A DNA stretch of 64,000 nucleotides from Buxus sempervirens (taxonomy: Eukaryota; Streptophyta; Magnoliopsida; Buxales; Buxaceae). The stretch lies in assembly GCA_947561395.2 (NCBI GenBank), contig OX387190.1, positions 41,900,392-41,964,391 of the forward strand, given 5' to 3'. This document shows, in pieces, positions 10,945 to 21,057 of this stretch (position 1 is the stretch's first letter; each line of letters starts with the position of its first letter). The translations under genes and the position numbers were made by a program. The notes under the pieces are model-generated. The model made no database searches and was not told the origin of the DNA. It was given only the letters and a program-made list of their open reading frames with translations.

Positions 10945-13323
10945 TTGGACCTTGCGAAAGCTTATGATAGAGTGGATTGGGCCTTCATTCAAAAGTCTCT
11001 TCAGGTTTATGGCTTTAAGCAGCAGTTTATTGATCTTATTATGTTTTGCTTAACCTCTGTCTCTTATAGTGTTTTGGTCAATGGGAAACCTTGTGGGCTG
11101 ATTAACCCTAGGAGAGGCATTCGTCAAGGGGACCCGTTGTCCCCCTATTTGTTTATTCTGACCCAGCAAATGTTGTCTTTTGCCTTGGTTAAAGCTAAAC
11201 AGAGTGAGGAGATCCATGGAATAAAAGCTTCGAGGATGGCTGAGCCTATCAGCCATCTCATGTATGCGGATGACCTCATTCTATTTGGTAGAGCCTCTGT
11301 GAGAAATGCGTCCAACTTTTGTTGGGTGATCGACAGTTTTTGTGAGATGGCTGGGCACAAGATTAATAAGGAAAAATCTGAGCTTTACCTTAGTCCTAGC
11401 ATTAAGGGAAGAGATAAGGGAAATCTGATCAGGATTTTTGGGATTAGACCTACTAAAAACCCCAGTAAGTATCTTGGTATCCCCACCTTCTTAAAGGCCC
11501 CTAAAGTAAAAGACTTTCAAAATCTTATGGATAAAATCAATAAAAGATTGAAAAGTTGGAAAGCTTTGCTCCTCACACAGGCTAGGAGGCTCACCTTGAT
11601 TAACTCCGTTCTCTTGAGCACGGCTCAGTACTATATGGGGTGCCTTCTTATCCCGTGCAAGGTTGCTGATAAAATTGATGGGACTGCTAGGAGTTTCTTC
11701 TGGTACCAGGCAAATAAAAATAGGCCTATGCACTCCATATGCTGGGATAAACTCTGCCTTGCCAAGAGACATGGGGGCCTGAACATCAGAGATAGTCGCA
11801 AGTTTAATCAAGCTATGTTTGGTAAGATGACTTGGAAGTTGGCCAATGATGAAGGTAAGATATGGACTAGGCTTTTTAAAGACAAATATTTCCCAAATGA
11901 AAATTTCTTTCAAGCTAAATACAGGAAAGACTTGTCTTGGATATGGAAGCAAATGTGCCGATCGAGGGAGTGGCTGGATATGGGTAGAAGGTGGAGTGTG
12001 GCAAATGGAGAGGACATCATCTGTGATGACAGAGCATGGATGCTACAATCGCAGACCCCTAGTCAAGCAAGCACAGAGGATGACAGTCACAGGTATGTGG
12101 CCGATTTAATTGACCAACAAACTCGGACCTGGAAAGTGGAAGCATTGAGAAACAGATGGACAGAGCTTCAAGTACAACAGATCTGCAAAATCCCCATTAA
12201 CAGGTATGCTCATAGTGATAAACATGTTTGGATTGGCACTGCCTCTGGTCACTACACAGTAGCTTTTGCGTATAGAATAATTACTCAGGTTGATGATCTC
12301 TTTGAAGAGGAAAGAAAGTGGCTAACCATTTGGCGTATCCCATGCCCCCAAAAGATTAAATTCTTCTTGTGGAAGTTAATGCAAGGAGGAAACATAACCA
12401 ATGATCTTTTGCACAGTCGTATTGGAGTCCCAATTGAAATGTGTGTTTTGTGTAATAAAGAGCAAGATACTAACTTATATCTTTTTTTCAGGTGTGACTT
12501 CATAAGAGCCCTTTGGTTTGGATGTATGGGAGGCCGATTACCATTATCTGTGAACATCCAATCGTGCAAGAGCTGGGTTTTTGACCACCTGTGGAATATG
12601 GAAGAAGACAGATACAATGAAAGAGATCAGTGGCTTGCTGCTTGGGCTAATATCTGTTGGATAGTGTGGACTACTAGGAATAAAGTGTTATTTCAGAATG
12701 AGAAAGTGGATGTGAACTCATGTATTTCCCAATTTTGTTCCATGCAGGTGGACTCCAAAACTATATCAACAAAAGACGGAAAGAAGATGAAAAGAAAGAA
12801 ACAGGAAGTATTTATCAGATGGGCTAGACCAACGGGAGAGTGGAAGAAGCTTAACATTGATGGTGCGGCAAGGGGAAGTCCAGGCGATGCAGCTATAGGT
12901 GCGGTGCTAAGAGATGTTGATGGGCGTGTTATGGGAGCCGTAGCGCATAGGATTGGGAGTGCAAACGCCATTTTTGCAGAAGCTTCTGCCATGATTGAAG
13001 GCCTAAAGTTAGCTGTTGCCATGAAATGTTCTAAAATTTGCATAGAAAGTGACTCAGTTGTGATTGTGAATTGCTTGCTGGATCCGGTGAAGAGGCCATG
13101 GAGGATTGCTCACCTGCTAGACGAAGCCAGGCACCTCTGTAGCCTGTTCGTTGAAGTCAAAATTGCTCACATCTTTAGAGAGGCCAACGGCGTCGCTGAC
13201 CAGTTGGCGAATTTTGCGCTTGATTTTTTTCCATGTTTTTGGTTGTCTAATCTTCCAGCAGAGATTTCCCAGGTAGTGCTGGATGACGCTATTGGGAGAT
13301 CCTTTGCTCGGGTCGTTATGTAA
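10945..13323 (+). CDS. LINE reverse transcriptase and RNase H reading frame
   Basis: A 792-codon open frame inside the LINE. It covers the reverse transcriptase from motif A (KAYDRVDW) through YADD and the thumb, the zf-RVT region (about residues 480-540) and a C-terminal RNase H of the RVT_3 type (from about residue 635, with the DGAA, AEA and ESDS catalytic neighbourhoods). The upstream part of the same protein lies at 10205-10910 in another frame. The open length suggests recent insertion. It is not a host gene. Confidence 0.9.
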   Translation: MDLAKAYDRVDWAFIQKSLQVYGFKQQFIDLIMFCLTSVSYSVLVNGKPCGLINPRRGIRQGDPLSPYLFILTQQMLSFALVKAKQSEEIHGIKASRMAEPISHLMYADDLILFGRASVRNASNFCWVIDSFCEMAGHKINKEKSELYLSPSIKGRDKGNLIRIFGIRPTKNPSKYLGIPTFLKAPKVKDFQNLMDKINKRLKSWKALLLTQARRLTLINSVLLSTAQYYMGCLLIPCKVADKIDGTARSFFWYQANKNRPMHSICWDKLCLAKRHGGLNIRDSRKFNQAMFGKMTWKLANDEGKIWTRLFKDKYFPNENFFQAKYRKDLSWIWKQMCRSREWLDMGRRWSVANGEDIICDDRAWMLQSQTPSQASTEDDSHRYVADLIDQQTRTWKVEALRNRWTELQVQQICKIPINRYAHSDKHVWIGTASGHYTVAFAYRIITQVDDLFEEERKWLTIWRIPCPQKIKFFLWKLMQGGNITNDLLHSRIGVPIEMCVLCNKEQDTNLYLFFRCDFIRALWFGCMGGRLPLSVNIQSCKSWVFDHLWNMEEDRYNERDQWLAAWANICWIVWTTRNKVLFQNEKVDVNSCISQFCSMQVDSKTISTKDGKKMKRKKQEVFIRWARPTGEWKKLNIDGAARGSPGDAAIGAVLRDVDGRVMGAVAHRIGSANAIFAEASAMIEGLKLAVAMKCSKICIESDSVVIVNCLLDPVKRPWRIAHLLDEARHLCSLFVEVKIAHIFREANGVADQLANFALDFFPCFWLSNLPAEISQVVLDDAIGRSFARVVM

Positions 13324-13383
13324 TTTCCTTTTTATCTAAATAAAGCATCTTTTCCAATCAAAAAAAAAAAAGGATACAAAGAA

Positions 13384-14177
13384 TTATACACCACTCATAT
13401 ATATAATGATAGATCAAACTGGCCCAGCTAGGATCTACTTTCGAATCCCATTTCAGAGTTGGTCCTTCGATGAAATATTGATTTCTCTTTTAAAAAAAGG
13501 TAAAATTACTAAAACAGCCGTCTTTTAGAAAATTAATACAAAAAAGAACGTTGAAAAGTCTTTCCTACCAAACCCACCAACTTTTTAAAAAAATTTACAA
13601 AGTGGTTTACGGATACAATTGTAGGAATCGTAGGATACCATCTTATGCTTCGTGATTGTTCAATGACAAACTATTAGTATCCCTCGATTAATAGAATTGT
13701 ATCCCACATGAATATAAATTGTATCCACTGATTCTAGGATTGTATCCCATGACATAGATTAATCGAAATTTAAAACCTCAATGACCATTTCGATTTCAAT
13801 AAAATTCATCGATTAATCGGAAATATTAACGATCTATACACATGGTAGCGGTATACCGGTATCAACAACTTTCAATTAATCGCGCACATCCCCATTAATC
13901 ACAAGTAATTTGATTAATCGCACTTTCATCCTTTGACTCACCTAGTTGCACAATTTTCGATGAAACATGGACCGTTGATTGTTAAATAGAGGCAAAAAGA
14001 CTCAACCAAATTAGAAGTTCGGATTTCAGAAAAGCTAGGTATATAGAGGCCAAAAGACTCAACCAAATCAAAAAGCGTTTGCTTTTTTTTTTTGGTAGGG
14101 CACTTTCTCAACTCTCAAGAGCTGTTTGGTTAAAGACCTTGGGAGGCACAACACATATTGCAGGAGGTCCCGTTGAA
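13384..14177. other. Gene-free stretch after the LINE
   Basis: The first 60 bp continue the flank also seen at 36.76-36.8 kb (GATAGATCAAAC). From about 13.5 to 13.95 kb the sequence is AT-rich with repeated TTGTATCC and GATTAATCG words, an unrecognised repeat. From about 14.09 kb (TCTCAACTCTCAAGAG) it matches 39.18-39.26 kb. Confidence 0.5.
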
Positions 14178-14609
14178 AACTAAACTATTATTAATTTATT
14201 TTTTTTTTATAGAGAAGAAACCATATATTGGAAATATCAGCCTACAAAAGTCCTACCCCTAGCCTCATCCATTAACATGAGACTTAGAAAAGGAGGGGGG
14301 TATTGATCCATACATTGAAACTAATCTAATGCAAAGTTATCCAATCTATCTGCAATCTAATTTCGTTCACGGTAGGTATGATTGAACTTTACTAATAGAA
14401 AAGATGAGCATAACTGCTTGAAATCTTCTAGTAAAGAATACAAACGCCAAGGCCAAATAGGACCATATTGAGATAAGAGTGAAATGATAAGCCTCGAATC
14501 CCCTTCTAGGATAATCCGATTATCACCGATTTCCAATGCCAATTTGAGACCCTCGCTGCTATAGCCTCAGCCTGGATTGCTGAGTCAACTGAAGCCAATG
14601 TGGAAACAA

Positions 14610-14826
14610 GGGATGAAATGAGTCTGCCACAAGGTTCCTGGGGCACCTTGGATGCTACCATGTGTAGCAACCAATGGTGGCTATTCATTCAATGTAAAAT
14701 GTCAATGAAGTGACATTTTACAATGAAAAAAGTGAAAGAATAGCCACCTTAGGATGCTGCGCGTGGCAGCATCCTAGATGGCTGTAGGGTTTGTCGCAGC
14801 AACCCTGTGGCAGACGATATCATCCC
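14610..14826. repeat. TIR MITE, copy 1 (GGGATG...CATCCC family)
   Basis: Terminal inverted repeats of about 45 bp (GGGATGAAATGAGTCTGCC on the left, GGCAGACGATATCATCCC on the right) surround a centre containing CAATGGTGGCTATTCATTC. It is inserted in the RNase H part of the older LINE. A second copy with the same ends and centre is at 40772-40968. No clear target duplication is visible at either copy. Confidence 0.7.
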
Positions 14827-14949
14827 CTCCAGCTCCTAGAAAATTACGATAACAATCTCTACATTCTGCACCTGCCGTGGCTGATTTTGAGGATTGTCAA
14901 TTAACCTTTACATACTCAACAGGAGGTGAATTCCATTTAACCAGTAGTG

Positions 14950-15675
14950 GCTCTGCTTTAGGCTCGTAACTTAAAGAGCTTGAGCGGGCTCGGCTGGGTT
15001 AAAGCTCGGCTCATTAAATGTATAATATATATGTATATTATATATTACTACATCAAACATATATGTGATGATAAATAATTAGTAAATTTTAACTCATAAT
15101 TAAATATTATTTAAGCATGGTTTTTTTTCTTTGTTATTATGATTACATGAGTAATTTTTTTTTACTTTTTCATGTATGTTTTGGATTCTATTAATTCTTA
15201 ATATTTAATAGATAAAGGTCACAATGACTATGGATAAAGAAGCCTTAACTTATTTAATTTTTTACTTTTTAGTTATTATCTGTTGACTCAGTTGTTTTCA
15301 ATCATCTATTTCAGTTGTTTTCAATCATCTATTTTTTCTTTTTTTTTTTCCAATTTTTGGATATCTTTGTCCTTATGTGATGTATACATTTATAACCACT
15401 TTTGAGGATTTTCTTAATAATTTTTTAGAATGAATATTTTTTGATCATATGATGTAAGTTGGTATTATTTTACTTTACACATATATAAACAAAGCAAAGG
15501 TTAAAATCAAATTTTAATCAATCATGCCTTTAATTTGTTAGTATAGCCCTTAACGAGCCGTGTCTGAACTTAGAATTTTTGACAAGTCTGCCTAGCTAAA
15601 GTCCAAAATTTTTCAATGAGCTTGAGTTGAGGTTTACAAAGATCGACTCAGCTTGACTTGTTTACAGCCTTAGTG
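14950..15675. repeat. hAT-like non-autonomous element, AT-rich centre
   Basis: The left end TTAGGCTCGTAAC followed by GAGCTTGAGCGGGCTCGGC mirrors the right end, where CGACTCAGCTTGACTTG is followed by TTTACAGCCTTA. The centre is AT-rich and non-coding. The flanking 8-mers, GTGGCTCT and GTGGTATC, agree only in part, so the target duplication is uncertain. Confidence 0.5.
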
Positions 15676-17020
15676 GTATCTTGAATTTTGGGACCAACCA
15701 TAATGCGTTCTCAATGAATGCATTTTCTTTGGTACCGTCGACTGGGTTTGTACTTTGGGATGTGGCTATTGTCACAAGCATGAATGCATTTCCTTTGCTA
15801 TAGTACCATGATATAACTGGCTTGGATGGTGTTTGAGGCGAGGGTGGGTGGGTGGAGTGGGTTGTTGTGCAAGGACGAGCCCCTCTTGAAACAGGACATG
15901 CGTCTGTCCGTTTCATGATAATATAGCAGTGTGTAATACCAAACCAAAGGAAACGATGGTACCATTGAGTGGCCCCCATTACCGCATATGCATCGATTCT
16001 ATTCCTAATGTTACTTTTGTTTTATACATGCAATACTTTTCAGAGGGTATCTTATTTATAATTTTACTATTATTAAAATATCCTAATCCATATATCATGA
16101 CCCTTCTCTCTCACGACAAAGATGGAAAATAAGGTGGAAAGGAACCTCTGTTATTGGGTTGATCTCTTCACACCCTCTTATATGTGTCCCCTTTTGATTG
16201 TCAATCTGGAAAAGTAATAATGCTTTAAGATAATACATAGATACTTTATTTTGAATTTAGCATGCACCAAATAAATAAATAAGGTTAAATAGTCTAAAAT
16301 TTGGCAAGATTAAACATTCATAATGTTGATATGATTAATTAATGGAGCATTAGATAATTCCAAAATATTGAAACTCGATCATTGTAATGGAGGAGTAATA
16401 TAAAGATTTCTGATTGGGAAAATGAAAAGAAATGGGCAGCCGAATTACTAGTCCACAAAATATCTTCCCTTACGTACAAGTACAACGTTAGAAGACTTTA
16501 CTTTTAAGGGGTTGATTGTGGCCCGTCCTTAGATTTCTCATCCGGACAATGACAGCGCCGACCTTTTTTTATTTTTTTATTTTTGTGTGGTAGTGATGAT
16601 AATAATGATAGCGCTGACTGCTGCCGTTTGATCAATGCAGACCATTTATTGTTGGGTCCTATAGATTATGGACATCCATAGATTTTTTTTTTGGTTCTTT
16701 CTCCTAATTGATCTTAATTGTGTCTTAATTCGCTCCCCCTAAATCCGTTTTTAGACGCTCAAAGCCACTTTTACCTTTTATTTTTCTTTATCATGCTTTT
16801 TCTCACTCTTCCTACCCCCAAAAAAAAAAAAAAATGCTTTTTCTCACTCCAACTCCAAGCTATTCTAATGTTCTTTTTGTCAAAGACTTGACTTTTAGGT
16901 TCCCCTTTTTTGTTTGTCAAAAAGCTATTCTTTCCTTATCACAACTAATTACTCAATACTTTCTCACAACTCGTTTTACACCCATTTGAAAAAAGGATAA
17001 GTCAAGTTTAAATCAACAAA
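15676..17020. other. Gene-free stretch inside the older LINE insertion
   Basis: I see no gene here. The stretch has scattered homopolymer runs (A-run at 16819-16833) and short open frames without recognisable motifs. It is probably further nested, decayed repeat sequence. Confidence 0.4.
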
Positions 17021-17930
17021 AAACTATAAGGAATTGAAGTAACGATTAATAAGAATGTTGTCTCTTATAGATCTCAATGGAAGGAAAGCAGATTGTTGGA
17101 TGATCATTGGCCTGAAATCACATAAACTTATTGGTCTGAAATCAACAATCTTTCTTGGATGATCATTTTTTTGGGAATCAAATTTATGAACTAAAATATT
17201 ATTAATGGTTCCAACAAATAACATGTCTTAATTAAATTAATTAATAATTATCCTCGTGAATGCATGCCAGTGTTTTGTGTTTTGTGTGTAATTGTTTCAC
17301 TAATTTCGTCATATATATGTGTTGACATATGTATGGAAAGAGTTGATTTCAAACTTTTGTCCATATAGGATGTTCCTACAAATAAACTCAAGCATGTTTT
17401 AGAAAAATGTTTAAATTTGTCTTTAATGTATTATCTAAAATAATCATAATTTAGTCCCATTATATTTTTTGAAAAAAAAATTATAATTTCAGTCTTACAT
17501 CTATGGATGATTTCTCTGTATTTTTATCATGAACTGTAATCCATTATTAAAAGAAAAAAAAAAGGATAAATAAATAGAGTCGGTGAGTTCCCAGTTGTCT
17601 CCAGCCTATATCAAAAATATTAATTGGTTTAAGTATAAGCATTGTATCTAATCTATCTAACCCATTGGTTTTCAAGTGTTTGTTAGATACGGACTCATGA
17701 TCCATAAGACGTGAAGAACCGAAAACGAGGCATAGATAGATTAAGCTTGTTGTCATACTACATAGGCACAACTAGTGCAACTGTTATAATTCAAAATACC
17801 TTTTCTAACAAAGGTTTTACAAACCGGGCTAGAACAGCAGCATCACCCCCCGCTACACAGCATAGCTTTCAAACATAGTATAGGAGAAAGCAGTTATTTA
17901 TTTACTACAAAGCGAGAGGAATTAGGCTTC

Positions 17931-19264
17931 TTAGATTTCTTCGGGTAACAGAAGATTGCCAAATGGCCTTTGATTATCACAGTCGAGGTTGTCGCCATAG
18001 CTCACCCCCAGCATGTCACAGTACCTCTTGTAGAACCCAATCCGGTCCTGAGCTTGCGGATTGGGTCCTTTACCGCACTCCAGACCTCCAATAATGATGT
18101 TGGTGATGACACCATAACCGGGATGGCGATCTGCACTAAGGTCGGCTCCAGATGGCATCCATCGTCCGGTGATGACGTCATGACACGAAGGCTTTGGCGA
18201 TTGCGGGGTCATCCAGAACCAGATTGCAGTCTCGAAGGAAATCACCGGGTCGGTGGCTACCAGATCCGGATTTCTTAGCAGGTCCACCCCTAAGGCTTGC
18301 CCCGCTTGCCCATAGTTGTAGTTGCTGCAAATGTAAATTAATTAAAGCCATCCTTAATATCAACATCGACAACATCATCAGGACCACCATCAAACAAGGA
18401 AAGAAAATGGGTATCAAAATGTATCACTTACTTCTTAAGCTGGATGGGCCCTCGTCCGTAATACTTCTTACCAGGAGCGCAGGGATACTGGGCACTTGGA
18501 ACACAGTAGTTCCCCGGATTGCCTAGTTGCTTTGCCCAGCAATACCCCCAGGTGTATGGTTCATCTATTGCATTTAGCCACCCCCCTACGTACATGTACA
18601 TGCATGGACATTTCATTAGCTTACATAAGCTACTTGCGTGGGATTATCAGAACAGATCATCTGTTTTGTCATTTAATTTAATCTAAGAAATTAATCAAGT
18701 CTAACCATTAGTTTCATGGGAGGTTTGAGCCAGGAAAGCAGCGATCTCCCTCTTCCGTGTGTCTGTGTCACCCGTAGTTCCAAATGCAGTAAAGGACTTG
18801 GCGGCGGTTATGAAGGCGTTGTAGGTATAGAAGCTCTCATGGCATCCATCATCACCGCTATGCTTTAACAATTCATTAAAAAGCGATTCGCTGATAAGAG
18901 AGCTCAAATCACTTTCATTAAAAAGCGATTCGCTGATAAGAGAGCTCAAATCACCGCCACGGCGACACTGACTTTGGCAACCCTTACCGCAGTAAGCCGG
19001 GGTGCTACCACAGTAACCCCACTGACTGCAACAAAGTCTACCTGGACAACGAGCCCAACCGCCCTGGCGTCCACAATGTGGGCGACACTGACTTTGGCAA
19101 CCCTCAGCGCAGTAAGCCGGGGTGCTACCACAGTAACCCCACCTACTGCAACAAAGTCTACCTGGACAACGAGCCCAACGGCCCTGGCGTCCACATTGTG
19201 CAGCCAAAGCTGCCCCTAGCAAAGAGCACAGGTAAAAGAAAACTAAGACCTCAAACCACTTCAT
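17931..19264 (-). CDS. Class I chitinase-like protein, two hevein domains
   Basis: Three exons: 19264-18706, 18585-18432 and 18324-17931, all with GT-AG borders, giving 368 residues. Layout: signal peptide 1-21 (ending GAALA), hevein domains about 22-62 and 63-102 (eight Cys each, [15 protein letters not shown] type), a linker in which the 14-residue [15 protein letters not shown] segment is duplicated (perfect 42-bp repeat), then a GH19 domain to the end. The C-terminal NLLLPEEI after QRPFG resembles the short vacuolar propeptides of class I chitinases. Catalytic Glu184 in HETNG is kept. Alignment by eye to barley chitinase puts Gln206 at the second catalytic glutamate (E89), Lys237 at S120 and Ile316 at N199; Glu320 and Arg332 are kept. 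Full hydrolytic activity is therefore doubtful. Architecture equals the nettle agglutinin precursor. Confidence 0.93.
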
Positions 19265-19319
19265 CTCTGATACTTTGATGCTCAGGAAAAACTTGGGTTC
19301 CTTCCGAGGTGAAGCGTGG

Positions 19320-19327
19320 TTTATATA
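19320..19327 (-). promoter_or_regulatory. TATA box of the two-hevein chitinase gene
   Basis: Minus-strand TATATAAA, 56 bp upstream of the start codon at 19264, within a flank (about 19265-19460) almost identical to that of the second chitinase gene. Confidence 0.65.
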
Positions 19328-19689
19328 GGGGTGAGCTCAGGCCAGGTGGGGAGTTGTCTTGAAAGAAAATAATTAACAAAATAAAAGAGAGAGGCACGGG
19401 ATGTGGTTATTGGTTAGGCACAAATGCAAGATACCGTCAACCAATCAGCTTTTCTCACCTCTAATTTCCAACCAATTTTGATCGTATTCGTGTGGGACGT
19501 TTATCTACAATCTTAACCGGAGTCTGTGGCCTTCTATTAGGATCATGTCATGTGCATTGTGAGGAGACGACGTCGTTTTTACGGTGTTTGCTACGGCATT
19601 TTTACGGCGTGCATAAAGAAACGACGCGTGGACATTCAATGAATGACTAACGACAAAATGATTTTTTCAAGAAAGACTTTTTTATTTTT

Positions 19690-20215
19690 TTCCACAAAAA
19701 CAATACACATGTGGGAGTCTTTTCCTCCGTTTTTACGGCGTGTATAAGGAAACACAACAGCTCAACAATAAGCCCACGTGTTTCTTGAAATGTGTACTTG
19801 CATCTCACAAAAGACAATATACATGTGGGAGTCTCTTTCCTCCATTTTTATGGCGTGCATAAGGAAACACGGCCGGCCCACCTGTCTCTTCAAATGTGTG
19901 CATGTATCTCACAAAAAGCAATGCACATGTGAGAGGCTCTTTCCTCCGTTTTTACGGTGTGTATAAGGAAACACGGCAGGCCCACCTGTCTCTTGGAATG
20001 TGTACTTGTACCTCACAAAAAGACGATACACATGTGATAGTCTCTTTCCTCCGTTTTACAGCGGAAACGCGGCAGTTCAAAAATAAGCCACGTGTCTCTT
20101 GAAATGTGTACCTGTGAGTCTCTTTCCTCCGTTTTTATGGCGTGCATAAGGAAACACGGCAGCTCAACAATAAGCCCACGTGTCTCTTGAAATGTGTACC
20201 TACATTTCATAATTA
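19690..20215. repeat. Tandem repeat of about 100-120 bp, about five units
   Basis: Each unit contains TCTTTCCTCCGTTTTTA, GGCGTGCATAAGGAAACACG, CCCACGTGTCTCTTGAAAT and GTGTACTTG. Units differ in length through internal losses, the fourth being the shortest. It lies in the large inverted-repeat element. The open frames across it have no support as genes. Confidence 0.7.
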
Positions 20216-20365
20216 TTATTATTTTATGTATGGAAAATCAGAAAGTAGAATTGTATTATTACTAAAAAAAAAAAAAAAACAAAAACTAAAAATTAAAAAC
20301 TAGAATTGTATTAATTTGGAAATTGATTTGTACGAATGTATCCATGTGTCTCTTCAACGTATCGG

Positions 20366-21057
20366 GGCATAGTAGGACTTGTAATCAAATATGGTGGGAC
20401 TTGTAACCTGGCATGTAGTACTTGAACTTGTAACCTGCATGATAGGACTTGTAACGGAGTATGGTGAGACTTGTAATAGGGCATGGTAGGACTTGTAACC
20501 GAAATCCCCATCATAATTCACGCGTCGTTTCTTACCATGCCAGGTTACAAGTCCTACAATGCCTTGTTAAAAGTCCTACCATGCCCGATTACAAGTCCCA
20601 CAAAGCCTGGTTACAAGTCCTACCATGCCTGGTTACAAGTCCCACCATGCCACGTTACAAGTCCTACCATGCCCAGTTACAAATCCCACTATACCTGGTT
20701 ACAAGTCCTACAATGCCCCGTTACAAGTCCCACTATGCCAGGTTACAAGTCCCACCATGCCTGATTACAAGTCCTATCATGCCCGGTTACAAGTCCCACT
20801 ATGCCTGGTTACAAGTCCTACCATGCCTGGTTACAAGTCTCACAATGCCCTGTTATAAGTCCCACAATGCCTAGTTATAAGTCTTACTATGCCTTGTTAC
20901 AAGTCCTATCATGCTTAATTATAAGTCCTACCATACCCGGTTACAAGTCCCATCATGCCCGGTTACAAATCTTACCATGCTTGGTTACAAATTCAAGTCC
21001 TATCATGCCTGGTTACAAGTCCTATAATACCTGGTCATAAATCTCACTATGTCCTGT
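20366..21057. repeat. 22-bp minisatellite in two opposite orientations
   Basis: The unit is close to GTTACAAGTCCTACCATGCC plus two bases. About 23-24 head-to-tail copies run from 20534 to 21057. About six copies in the opposite orientation run from 20366 to 20505, and the two arms are separated by about 28 bp. Units differ by scattered substitutions (CCTACC/CCCACC/CCTATC). Because 22 is not a multiple of three, open frames extend through it in several frames (for example repeats of MPGYKSHHA), which are artefacts of periodicity. Confidence 0.9.

Larger units (their letters stand above)
7225..13370 (+). mobile_element. L1-type LINE, 5' truncated, split by a solo LTR
   Basis: The element is flanked by the 13-bp direct repeat AGGATACAAAGAA (7212-7224 and 13371-13383) and ends in a poly-A run after an AATAAA-like AAATAAAGC. 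It begins inside the endonuclease (SDHAPLCLNL motif near 7420-7445), so the 5' end was lost at insertion. Order: endonuclease C-terminus, linker, reverse transcriptase (SPGPDGFQ, YRPISLCN, KAYDRVDW, GIRQGDPLSPYLF, YADD at 11262-11273), zinc-binding tail (zf-RVT, CPQKIKFFLWKL) and RNase H (NIDGAARGSPGDAAIG). About 3.7 kb of LINE sequence remains. One frame change lies at the A-run near 10902-10913. The paralogous site near 36745 (GACTAGGATACAAGGAATAA) is empty, so the insertion follows the block duplication. Confidence 0.93.
14196..17188 (-). mobile_element. Old LINE insertion, rearranged, with nested repeats
   Basis: The insertion is bounded by an 18-bp direct repeat, AACTAAACTATTATTAAT at 14178-14195 and AACTAAAATATTATTAAT at 17189-17206 (one mismatch). 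On the minus strand its 3' end has the complement of a poly-A tail (about 14196-14209). Near the 3' end 14357-14609 translates to an RNase H fragment (ALEIGDNRIILEGDSRLIIS, then VKFNHTYRERN). Near the 5' end about 17040-17180 gives a reverse-transcriptase scrap (DFRPISLCDFRP, QQSAFLPLRSIRDNIL). Between them most of the coding body is gone and other repeats are nested. The paralogous site at about 40250-40300 is continuous, so this too postdates the duplication or was lost there. Confidence 0.75.

Noticed and set aside
20461-20874. A 137-residue plus-strand frame of repeated MPGYKSHHA-like peptides
   Set aside because: It is produced by the 22-bp minisatellite, whose period keeps several frames open; there is no start context, domain or related protein.
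20534-21057. Regular short repeats suggesting a CRISPR array
   Set aside because: The units are directly adjacent with no spacers, differ from each other by point changes and lie in a plant nuclear context; this is a minisatellite.
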